Below are positions 1 through 6,496 of a stretch of DNA of 37,707 bases, in pieces. Each line of letters starts with the position of its first letter. The first letter of the stretch is position 1. Source of the DNA: Bacteroidota bacterium. Lineage in GTDB: Bacteria > Bacteroidota > Bacteroidia > NS11-12g > UBA955. Location: positions 1 through 37,707 of the forward strand of contig JAQCBH010000020.1 of the NCBI GenBank assembly GCA_027621365.1. Reading direction: 5' to 3'. The notes beneath the pieces are model-generated. The model was not told where the DNA came from. It saw only the letters and a program-made list of their open reading frames with translations, and did not search any database. A program made the position numbers and the translations under genes.

Positions 1-416
1 AAATTGATGACCGTGGTGGGGAAATCGCCTTCCAAGAAGAAGATTTCGAAACTGCGGTTGGGGTAGATTCTCAAGCCTGCGGGGATCAATTGCTCGTCGT
101 TTTGGAAGGCGATCAATTTCCCGTAGCTATCGACAATGCTGTAGAAGGTTACTCCATCGATGTCGACCACTGTACCGCCGGGTTGGAAGTGGAACACGTG
201 AGATTCGTATTCCACTTGGCTTTGGTTCCAGTCAACATTTTGGATCATGAAGTTGGACTGGTTGTAGGGGGTCTGTACGCGCCGGGCACAGTTGGTGGTG
301 ATGGTTTTACCGTTCAGGAGGGCTTTGTCGCCTTCCAAGGCATTGATGTTTTCTTTTTGGCAAGCACCTGCGGCCAAAGTGACCAAGACCAGGGCGAAAA
401 GGGATGCAGCTTTCAT
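1..416 (-). CDS. Putative lipoprotein, 3' end cut by window edge
   Basis: The open frame reads from an ATG at 416 to the window edge, giving about 138 residues. The N-terminus is a short basic start and a hydrophobic run ending in AAGAC, so Cys19 fits a lipobox and the product should be a membrane-anchored lipoprotein. The rest is polar and hydrophilic, with Ile/Val/Tyr alternation suggesting beta structure. I do not recognise a family. It lies 42 bases after the stop of another lipoprotein gene on the same strand, so the two probably form one transcript. The C-terminus is outside the window, so length and any sorting signal cannot be judged. Confidence 0.75.
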   Translation of the reverse strand, partial: MKAASLFALVLVTLAAGACQKENINALEGDKALLNGKTITTNCARRVQTPYNQSNFMIQNVDWNQSQVEYESHVFHFQPGGTVVDIDGVTFYSIVDSYGKLIAFQNDEQLIPAGLRIYPNRSFEIFFLEGDFPTTVIN

Positions 417-458
417 GGTACTGGGTATTGGGGGGTTATACTTTTGTTAGGATTTGGA

Positions 459-1085
459 TTATTTATTGGCGCCCAAGAACTCGACAGAGACAGTCTTTAC
501 AAGGGTGCTACCGTCCATGATGCGGATTTGCGCGCTCACTTTGCCCAAGTAGATGTCGTGCATCAAGTTTTGGCTGCTGGCCTGCAAAGTGACAGTTTGA
601 GAGATCATGGCAGGGGCTTCTACTTTGCGTTTGAAAAGACCTACAGAGTACTGCAAACTATCGGCTTCTTCTTCGATGGGGAACAAGTCCAATTCAGGGC
701 AGATGGCGTTTATTTGGCCTTGGATGAACTGGAAGCGAGTCTTGAAGAAGTTGGGGTTGATCTCAGCTCGTTCTACTAAAAGAGAAACTTTAGCTGTGTC
801 ATCGTATACATCTTGAATTAAAGTTGGAACTCCAGATGTGTAGTGAATTTCGGTAATTTTTAAGTGACCATCCAAGGTGTAATCAGTGTACTGGCCGGTG
901 GTCGTGCTGTAAGAGTTTGAAGCGCCGATTGCTTCGTTAGCTGACCAGTTCGCATTTTTGTCAACATTCTGATTTACAATGCTTGACGATGAATTGCTGT
1001 TGGGAAGTAGGGCTTCTTTTTCGCAAGAGGCAAAAGCTACAGAAACAGCTGAAATCAGGGCGAGAGATTTGATTGAGTTTTTCAT
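459..1085 (-). CDS. Putative lipoprotein, 208 aa
   Basis: This 208-residue protein begins MKNSIKSLAL and has a signal peptide ending in a lipobox (FASC, Cys21), followed by a Ser/Asn-rich linker at about residues 28-40. That pattern is typical of Bacteroidota outer-envelope lipoproteins. The body (60-208) is soluble with several likely beta strands; I recognise no catalytic motif or named domain. The start is the only ATG giving a complete signal peptide, and the 25 bases before it are almost pure A/T, as is usual where translation starts without a Shine-Dalgarno sequence. It probably shares a transcript with the lipoprotein that starts at 416. Function unknown. Confidence 0.8.
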   Translation of the reverse strand: MKNSIKSLALISAVSVAFASCEKEALLPNSNSSSSIVNQNVDKNANWSANEAIGASNSYSTTTGQYTDYTLDGHLKITEIHYTSGVPTLIQDVYDDTAKVSLLVERAEINPNFFKTRFQFIQGQINAICPELDLFPIEEEADSLQYSVGLFKRKVEAPAMISQTVTLQASSQNLMHDIYLGKVSAQIRIMDGSTLVKTVSVEFLGANK

Positions 1086-1168
1086 AATTTTTTATTTTTA
1101 ATATTTTAAGTTTTTCTAATTGTTTGTTTTTGTTATTCGTTGAACTGTCGTTCCGAATGTAGAAGCAC

Positions 1169-1189
1169 AAAAAGGGGGGGTATCCCCCC
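1169..1189 (-). terminator. G7/C6 homopolymer hairpin, possible terminator
   Basis: Seven G (1174-1180), TAT, then six C (1184-1189) can form a short GC-only hairpin. Read on the minus strand it is followed by five T, so it could stop transcripts arriving from the speA side, or form part of the leader of the lipoprotein gene at 1085. The loop is only three to four bases and the stem is pure homopolymer, so the structure may be imperfect in RNA. Confidence 0.35.
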
Positions 1190-1305
1190 AAAAAAAATGA
1201 AAAAAAATTTGCAAAAAGTTTCAAGTTGCTGATATGATGTACGTTATGATTGTGAAAATTTGCAACAACTTTTTGGGGTGTCTATGTATTTTTCAAAAAA
1301 AATGC

Positions 1306-1333
1306 AACAAAAAACCTGATTTTCATCAGGTTT
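1306..1333 (-). terminator. Intrinsic terminator downstream of speA
   Basis: On the minus strand AAACCTGAT and ATCAGGTTT form a perfect nine-base-pair stem around a GAAA tetraloop, running directly into a T tract. It sits 216 bases past the speA stop codon and is the best-formed one-directional terminator in the window. Confidence 0.75.
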
Positions 1334-1383
1334 ACGGGTTAGGCCGATGATGGCTAGAAGAATAGAATGGGGGGCTAGATGCT

Positions 1384-1548
1384 TTACAGGCCTTTGGCGT
1401 ATGGAATTGCATAGCCAAGAGGTCGAAGATCTTTCGTGAAGTCTAATCTTGCATAGGTCAGTCCTATCATTGGAGTATCATTCTCGATAGGTCGACATTG
1501 CCTATGAGGCTTGTTCCCCGTAGGTCTTTGAGTTCTTTTAAGGATGCC
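1384..1548 (-). other. Non-coding or small-ORF stretch behind speA
   Basis: This is part of the only gap over 300 bases (1086-1548). The reading frame of speA stays open for 54 further codons after its TAA, to a stop at 1384-1386. The only ATG in it is at 1470 and would give 28 residues. There is no start codon near the speA stop, so a separate long product is unlikely. The hexamer TAGGTC occurs at 1454, 1488 and 1521, with a variant GAGGTC at 1419. I see no RNA family or mobile element here. The rest of the gap (1086-1305) is A/T-rich with no credible ORF. Confidence 0.3.
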
Positions 1549-2949
1549 TTACATATACCCCAAGGTCTTTAACATGCTTTTGTAGCTCTGCTCCTTGGAG
1601 AACATTTTGAAGTGGTAGTCTCCATTTTCATCGCGGTCGATGATGATGTGCTTGGGTGCAGGAGTTAAGCAGTGTTGAATGCCTCCGAATCCGCCGATGG
1701 TCTCTTGGTAAGCTCCGGTATTGAAAAACCCAATGTACAACGGATCTTCTGGATCGTATTTGGGCAGATAAATCGCATTGACATGTTGCTCGGAATTGTA
1801 GTAGTCATCGCTATCACAGGTGATGCCACCCAGCAATACGCGCTCGTATTCTTTGCCCCAGCGGTTGACCGGCAACATGATGAATTTCTTATTGATGGCC
1901 CAGGCATCGGGTAGGGTAGTCATGAAGCTGGAATCAATCATGTTCCAACGCTCGCGGTCGTTTTGGCGTTTTTGGTCTAACACGCTGTAGATCGCGCCGC
2001 CGGCTTCGCCGACGGTAAAGGAGCCAAATTCGGTAAAGATATCAGGTTCGTCAATTCCGGCCTCGGTGCATACCTGCTTGATTTGAGCAACAATCTCAGT
2101 TGCCATGTACTCATAGTCATAACTGTAGTTCATGGAGTTTTTGATCGGGAAGCCCCCTCCAATGTTCAAGGTGCAAAGCTCTGGGCACTCTCGCTTAAGT
2201 TCGTCATAGACCTTCAAGCACTTGTGTAATTCGTTCCAGTAGTAAGCCGTGTCGTAGATGCCTGTGTTGATGAAGAAGTGCAGCATCTTCAACTTTACAT
2301 TGGGCTGACCCTTAATCTTGTGGCGGTAGAAAGGCAGGATGTCCTTATAGCCGATTCCCAATCGGGATGTGTAGAATTCGAATTTGGGTTCTTCTTCGGC
2401 CGCGATGCGTATACCGCAATTGATTTCTTTATCAGTGAAGGTGAGCAGCTGGTCAATCTCTCTGGAGTTGTCGAAAACAGGGATGACATTGGTCCAGCCA
2501 TTGTTGATCAATCCGGCGATGTTTTCGATGTAGCTGTCGCGCTTGAAACCATTGCATACCACGAACTTGTCTTTGCTTACTTTGCCTTGCTCGTGCAGGG
2601 TTTCAATCAGGTTAATGTCGTAGGTAGAAGAGGTTTCTAGGTGTACATTGTTCTTCAATACCTCATCTAAGGTGTGTTGAAAATGATTGCTTTTGGTACA
2701 GTAACAATAATAGTACTTGCCGTGGTAGTCGGCTTTGGCAATGGCTACATTGAACAAGGTACGAGCCTTTTGGATATTCTCACTAATCTTGGGCAAGTAG
2801 GTGAATTTCAACGGTGTTCCATATTGTTCGACCAATTCCATCAAGGGGATATTGTGGTAGACCAAGCTCTCTTCATTGTCGCTCAACGTGAACTCCTCTT
2901 GAGGAAATTCGAAGGTTTGTTGAATCAGGTCAATGTACTTGTTTTTCAT
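1549..2949 (-). CDS. speA: Arginine decarboxylase (PLP, fold type III)
   Basis: A 466-residue enzyme of the ornithine/diaminopimelate/arginine decarboxylase family in its compact Bacteroidota form, shorter than the roughly 630-residue E. coli SpeA. It should convert arginine to agmatine for polyamine synthesis in the cytoplasm. The barrel domain carries the PLP lysine in YCTKSN (Lys86), the phosphate-binding Gly cluster NIGGGFP (262-268) and EFGS (307-310) where the family has EPG. The C-terminal beta domain has CDSDD (378-382), with the active-site Cys/Asp, and FFNTGAYQ near 408-415. Length and ends match the family, so it looks intact. It diverges from mdh across 198 bases and has its own -7 box. 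Agmatine-processing genes are not in this window. Confidence 0.93.
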   Translation of the reverse strand: MKNKYIDLIQQTFEFPQEEFTLSDNEESLVYHNIPLMELVEQYGTPLKFTYLPKISENIQKARTLFNVAIAKADYHGKYYYCYCTKSNHFQHTLDEVLKNNVHLETSSTYDINLIETLHEQGKVSKDKFVVCNGFKRDSYIENIAGLINNGWTNVIPVFDNSREIDQLLTFTDKEINCGIRIAAEEEPKFEFYTSRLGIGYKDILPFYRHKIKGQPNVKLKMLHFFINTGIYDTAYYWNELHKCLKVYDELKRECPELCTLNIGGGFPIKNSMNYSYDYEYMATEIVAQIKQVCTEAGIDEPDIFTEFGSFTVGEAGGAIYSVLDQKRQNDRERWNMIDSSFMTTLPDAWAINKKFIMLPVNRWGKEYERVLLGGITCDSDDYYNSEQHVNAIYLPKYDPEDPLYIGFFNTGAYQETIGGFGGIQHCLTPAPKHIIIDRDENGDYHFKMFSKEQSYKSMLKTLGYM

Positions 2950-2980
2950 TCTTTTGATGCGTTAGTGCCAAAAAGGTTGG

Positions 2981-2988
2981 CAAAAGTA
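2981..2988 (-). promoter_or_regulatory. -7 promoter box for speA (TACTTTTG)
   Basis: TACTTTTG on the minus strand matches the Bacteroidota TAnnTTTG consensus and lies 31 bases before the speA ATG. A T-rich run (minus strand, near 3008) stands roughly where a -33 element would be. Confidence 0.5.
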
Positions 2989-3090
2989 ACTCATTTGGAT
3001 GGGTTAAAAAATGAATAAGTAAGTGAGTTAGATTTATAGAATGTCTAGAAGGCTACTTCAAAAACTAGACGGAATCTTTGCCAAAACGGT

Positions 3091-3120
3091 TTTTCAAGCC
3101 CCCTAAGGGGCTTACCTTTG
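3091..3120 (+). promoter_or_regulatory. mdh promoter with palindrome in the spacer
   Basis: TACCTTTG at 3113-3120 matches the -7 consensus and ends 27 bases before the mdh ATG; a T-run at 3090-3094 is the likely -33 region. Between them lies the inverted repeat AAGCCCC-CTAA-GGGGCTT (3096-3113). Neither strand has a T tract after it, so it looks like an operator and not a terminator. Confidence 0.5.
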
Positions 3121-3147
3121 CAGCAGAAAATCGAAAAATACCTAGAA

Positions 3148-4089
3148 ATGAGTAAAATTAGCGTTATCGGAGCAGGCAATGTAGGAGCCAGTTGTGCGGA
3201 GTACATCGCCATGAAGAACTTTGCTGCAGAAGTAGTTTTGTTGGACATCAAAGAGAACTTTGCTGAAGGCAAAGCGTTGGATTTGATGCAAACAGCCGCT
3301 TTTAATGGCTTTGAGACGCGCATTTCTGGATCGACCAACGATTACAGCAAAACCGCTGGTAGCGACGTGGTGGTGATTACTTCAGGAGTTCCCCGCAAGC
3401 CCGGTATGACCCGTGAAGAATTGATCGGCATCAACGCTGGTATCGTGAAGGGAGTTATGGGAAACTGCTTGAAGCATTCTCCGGGGGCTGTTTTCGTGAT
3501 CGTTTCCAACCCCATGGATACCATGACCTATTTGGCGATGAAAACCTCTGGTGTTCCTGCTCACCGCATCATCGGTATGGGTGGAGCCTTGGATAGCGCT
3601 CGTTTCCGTCATTATTTGTCTACAGCTTTGTCGGCTCCTGCATTTGAGGTAGAAGGCATGGTGATCGGTGGTCACGGTGATACAACCATGATCCCCTTGA
3701 CTTCCAAAGCTTCTTACAAAGGGGTTCCTGCATCTCAATTCCTCAGCGAGGACGTGTTGGGCAAGGTAAAAGCCGATACCATGGTGGGCGGTGCAACCTT
3801 GACCGGTATGTTGGGTACTAGTGCTTGGTACGCTCCTGGTGCGGCTGTAACAGCGGTAGTTCAAAGCATCGTTTGCGACCAAAAGCGAATGATCCCCTGC
3901 TGTGTGTCTTTGAATGGTGAATACGGGCAGAGCGACATCTGCATCGGGGTTCCCGTGATCTTGGGTAAAAGCGGATGGGAGAAAATCGTTTCCATCGAAC
4001 TCAACGAAGCTGAAAAAGCTGAGTTTGAGAAAAGCGCGAACGCAGTGCGCAATATGAACGCTGCGCTCGATTCTGTTTTGAGTGCCTAA
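3148..4089 (+). CDS. mdh: Malate dehydrogenase
   Basis: A 313-residue NAD-dependent malate dehydrogenase of the LDH-like type, interconverting malate and oxaloacetate in the TCA cycle. The Rossmann motif GAGNVG is at 8-13 and Asp33 after strand 2 marks NAD preference. VPRKPGMTR supplies Arg83 and Arg89 for the dicarboxylate substrate, Arg152 is in GALDSARFR, and the catalytic His176 is in GGHGD. I chose the ATG at 3148 because the protein then begins MSKISVIGAG as in the family, and because the promoter box overlaps the upstream in-frame start at 3118. The following transporter gene starts inside its last codons, so the two are translationally coupled. Confidence 0.95.
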   Translation: MSKISVIGAGNVGASCAEYIAMKNFAAEVVLLDIKENFAEGKALDLMQTAAFNGFETRISGSTNDYSKTAGSDVVVITSGVPRKPGMTREELIGINAGIVKGVMGNCLKHSPGAVFVIVSNPMDTMTYLAMKTSGVPAHRIIGMGGALDSARFRHYLSTALSAPAFEVEGMVIGGHGDTTMIPLTSKASYKGVPASQFLSEDVLGKVKADTMVGGATLTGMLGTSAWYAPGAAVTAVVQSIVCDQKRMIPCCVSLNGEYGQSDICIGVPVILGKSGWEKIVSIELNEAEKAEFEKSANAVRNMNAALDSVLSA

Positions 4090-4945
4090 GCAACTTCGCT
4101 TTCCCAATAGCGGCATCTCTTTGATGCTCATGGCCAGCGTTTCGTTTGGCCTGATGAATGTATCGGTGAAAATGCTGGGAACCATGCACGTGGTTCAAGT
4201 GGTTTTTTTCCGAGCCGTGGTGCAGCTGTTGATGTCCTCTTTCTTGATTTATCGGGCCGGTATTTCCCCTTGGGGGAACAAACCCAAGTGGTTGATTTTG
4301 CGCGGCTTGTTCGGGTCGATGGGGCTGGTGGGGTACTTCTACACCCTGCAAGCCATGCCTTTGGGCAACGCCATCGTCATACACTACTTGTCGCCCATGT
4401 TGACCGCTTTGCTGGCCATGTTCTTGTTCAAAGAGCGGGTGAAAGGCTCACAGTGGGCCTTTTTCTTGCTCTCCTTTGCGGGAGTAGTGGTTGTCAATGG
4501 TTTGAGTGATGTCATTACATGGCATGGCATTCTCGGCGGATTAGCCGGCGTTGTCTTTTCAGCGGCTGCCTACAATACCATTCGGCATCTGAAAGACAGT
4601 GAGCACCCCAATGTGATCATCTTTTACTTTCCTTTGGTCACCTTTCCCTTGAGCCTGATACACGGTTTGGCTTTCCCTGATTCCTGGCGAATGCCCGAGG
4701 GTATACATTGGCTTTGGATCCTGGCCATGGGTGTGTTCACTCATTATGGACAGTATTTCATGACCCGAGCTTATCAGCGAGAGCAGGCCTCAAAAGTGTC
4801 GGCTGTAAGCTACGCGGGAATCGTATGGGCGGCCCTGTTTGGGGTTTTCTTGTTTGGAGAATTTTACCAGTGGGGCCAATACCTTGGAATGGGCTTGGTT
4901 CTGCTGGGTATGGCCTTGAACGTGAGAAGCTCTCAGAAGACTTAG
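4082..4945 (+). CDS. EamA/DMT-family transporter
   Basis: A 287-residue integral membrane protein with about ten hydrophobic segments arranged as two five-helix EamA repeats, the usual drug/metabolite transporter architecture. RGLFGSMGLVGYFYTLQAMP and the following PMLTALLAMFLFKERV are typical of the first repeat; FGVFLFGEF is the counterpart in the second. Substrate cannot be read from sequence. The GTG at 4082 overlaps the mdh stop by eight bases and leaves a short basic N-terminus before helix 1. An ATG at 4124 is an alternative that would trim that helix. The stop codon interlocks with that of the convergent GlmU-like gene in the bases CTTAG, with no terminator between them. Confidence 0.85.
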   Translation: MPKQLRFPNSGISLMLMASVSFGLMNVSVKMLGTMHVVQVVFFRAVVQLLMSSFLIYRAGISPWGNKPKWLILRGLFGSMGLVGYFYTLQAMPLGNAIVIHYLSPMLTALLAMFLFKERVKGSQWAFFLLSFAGVVVVNGLSDVITWHGILGGLAGVVFSAAAYNTIRHLKDSEHPNVIIFYFPLVTFPLSLIHGLAFPDSWRMPEGIHWLWILAMGVFTHYGQYFMTRAYQREQASKVSAVSYAGIVWAALFGVFLFGEFYQWGQYLGMGLVLLGMALNVRSSQKT

Positions 4946-6108
4946 CCTTCTTTTTCCCAACTTCTCAAGGGCTGCGACCAATCGTAAAGAGCCTTTAAAA
5001 TTGAAGTTTCGTCTTCGTCGCAACGGCGTCCTCGGCGAGGCATGACAAGGCTGGCTGTTTTCAGAGCTGCATCCAATTTGTGGGTGACGAATCCGCTGGA
5101 GCCTCCCCAAGCAAAATCGGGGATGAATTGGCGAGGAAAACCAGAACCGAACACGTTGCAGGCAACGCCGACCACCGTTCCGGTATTGAACATGGTGTTG
5201 ATGCCTGCCTTGCTGTGGTCACCCATGATCAGGCCAACGAATAGCTGGCCGCTCTTGTCAAATCGACCGCTGCTGTAATTCCAGACCTTGACATCGTCGT
5301 AGTTGTTCTTCAGGTTGCTCGCATTGGTGTCAGCGCCCAAATTGCACCATTCTCCAATGGCGGCATTGCCCAAGAAGCCATCGTGGCCTTTGTTCGAATA
5401 CGCTTGGAAAACAACATTGGATATTTCACCACCGGCCACGCTATAAGGGCCTAGGGTAGTAGAACCATAAGCCTTGGTTCCCATCTTCAATTTGGAACCT
5501 TCGCACAGGGCCAAGGGGCCGCGCACGAGCGAACCTTCCATGATTTCAGCATTCTTGCCAATGTAAATGGGGCCTTCGTTGCTGTTGAGTGTACAGCCGT
5601 TAACCTGGGCACCTTCTTCTAGGAATATGGGATGGGCTCCCCAATGTTGAACGCTGTTGGGGATGGGGGCTGATGTACGATTCGCACACAATACCTCGAA
5701 ATCTTGTTTGATTTCAGAACCGTTCAGGAGGAATACGTCGTAGGGGCGTTTTACGAGTGTGATTTCGGCCTCGTAGGGCAAATTCTTAGAGCTGTCTGAG
5801 CCCATTCTTGCAGCCAAGATCAGTTCATTTTGTACCAGGGTTTCGCCGGGATTCAGGGCTTTGATGGCCGACAACAAAGGAGCATCGGGCAACAGTCGGC
5901 CGTTGATGCGCAAATTGGCTTGTTCGTCGCTTGGGTAACGACCTTGTAAATACTCTCGGGTAAAAAAGGAATGCTGAGTGCCCTGTAGATGATGCATCCA
6001 CTTTTCCCAAATTCTCCAGATCCCAATGCGCAGTTCGGCCGCTGGACGAGTGCTGCATAAGGGGGCGAGGTCAAGTATGTGGTTGTCGTCAAAAAACTCC
6101 AGGCGCAT
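4942..6108 (-). CDS. GlmU-like sugar nucleotidyltransferase, Bacteroidota type
   Basis: A 388-residue protein resembling the family annotated as alternative bacterial GlmU. The N-terminal part begins with a strand and FDD, then LCSTRPAAELRIG (17-29) and EKW (35-37), which replace the standard LAAGxGTRM nucleotidyltransferase signature. From about residue 150 to 360 the sequence shows the spaced hydrophobic/Gly hexapeptide pattern of a left-handed beta helix, with IGEWCNLGADTNASNLKNNY typical of the family. It probably acts in UDP-N-acetylglucosamine synthesis for the cell wall, but the acetyl- and nucleotidyltransfer steps are inferred from family naming only. TATCTTTG ends just four bases before the ATG. 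It follows the rpmE2 terminator and so is its own transcription unit. Confidence 0.85.
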   Translation of the reverse strand: MRLEFFDDNHILDLAPLCSTRPAAELRIGIWRIWEKWMHHLQGTQHSFFTREYLQGRYPSDEQANLRINGRLLPDAPLLSAIKALNPGETLVQNELILAARMGSDSSKNLPYEAEITLVKRPYDVFLLNGSEIKQDFEVLCANRTSAPIPNSVQHWGAHPIFLEEGAQVNGCTLNSNEGPIYIGKNAEIMEGSLVRGPLALCEGSKLKMGTKAYGSTTLGPYSVAGGEISNVVFQAYSNKGHDGFLGNAAIGEWCNLGADTNASNLKNNYDDVKVWNYSSGRFDKSGQLFVGLIMGDHSKAGINTMFNTGTVVGVACNVFGSGFPRQFIPDFAWGGSSGFVTHKLDAALKTASLVMPRRGRRCDEDETSILKALYDWSQPLRSWEKEG

Positions 6109-6112
6109 GAAA

Positions 6113-6120
6113 CAAAGATA
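6113..6120 (-). promoter_or_regulatory. -7 box four bases before GlmU-like ATG
   Basis: TATCTTTG, then TTTC, then ATG on the minus strand. The exact consensus so close to the start codon implies a transcript with essentially no 5' leader and supports the ATG at 6108. Confidence 0.55.
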
Positions 6121-6133
6121 GGACCAGGGGCAT

Positions 6134-6166
6134 AAAAAAAGCCCAAGCGAAAACTTGGGCTTTTTT
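6134..6166 (-). terminator. Intrinsic terminator after rpmE2, bidirectional form
   Basis: GCCCAAG and CTTGGGC form a seven-base-pair stem around CGAAAA, flanked by A7 and T6 so that it can work on either strand. By position it ends the rpmE2 transcript, 18 bases after the stop codon, and separates it from the GlmU-like gene. Confidence 0.85.
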
Positions 6167-6183
6167 GTATAGAATGGCTCGGA

Positions 6184-6432
6184 TTATTTCTTTCCGTAAC
6201 GCTTCATGAACTTGTCGATACGACCTGCGGTGTCGATCAAGTTCTGTTTTCCAGTATAGAAGGGGTGAGATTCTGATGAAATTTCCAGCTTGTACAAGGG
6301 GTATTCGTTTCCGTCTTCCCACACAATGGTCTCTTTGGTGTCTACGCAGCTTTGAGTAATGAAAGCATGATCGCAGCTCATGTCCTTGAATACAACTTTG
6401 CGGTAGCTGGTTGGGTGAATATCGTTCTTCAT
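6184..6432 (-). CDS. rpmE2: 50S ribosomal protein L31 type B
   Basis: An 82-residue ribosomal protein L31 of the type B, zinc-free class. It starts [15 protein letters not shown] and carries the family stretch SHPFYTGKQ. The cysteine pairs that bind zinc in type A L31 are absent; the two remaining cysteines (in MSCD and QSCV) are not arranged as a CxxC ligand set. In organisms with both types the B form is often used when zinc is scarce; whether a type A copy exists here is not visible. It has its own promoter box (TATATTTG) and its own terminator, so it is monocistronic. Confidence 0.95.
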   Translation of the reverse strand: MKNDIHPTSYRKVVFKDMSCDHAFITQSCVDTKETIVWEDGNEYPLYKLEISSESHPFYTGKQNLIDTAGRIDKFMKRYGKK

Positions 6433-6459
6433 GATGATTTCTAATCAGTTTTGGGGCTG

Positions 6460-6467
6460 CAAATATA
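6460..6467 (-). promoter_or_regulatory. -7 box for rpmE2 (TATATTTG)
   Basis: Exact match to TAnnTTTG, 27 bases before the rpmE2 ATG on the minus strand, with a T6 run about 17 bases upstream at the expected -33 position. It lies in the 64-base gap after the penicillin-binding protein stop. Confidence 0.6.
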
Positions 6468-6496
6468 CAACGAATGAAGTTTGGAAAAAAGCAATT

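Noticed and set aside
90-779. Plus-strand 229-codon open frame
   Set aside because: It lies antisense to two lipoprotein genes with convincing signal peptides and spans their gap; its own translation has no recognisable features.
961-1224. Minus-strand 87-codon frame overlapping the lipoprotein start
   Set aside because: It is out of frame with the lipoprotein, low-complexity Lys/Asn in part, and crosses the G/C hairpin; a shadow of A/T-rich DNA.
1346-1438. Short plus-strand ORF of about 29 codons in the long gap
   Set aside because: No promoter box or conserved-looking sequence, and it overlaps the minus-strand open frame behind speA.
3382-4185. Minus-strand 267-codon frame opposite mdh
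   Set aside because: Antisense to a complete malate dehydrogenase; long antisense frames are expected from its codon bias.
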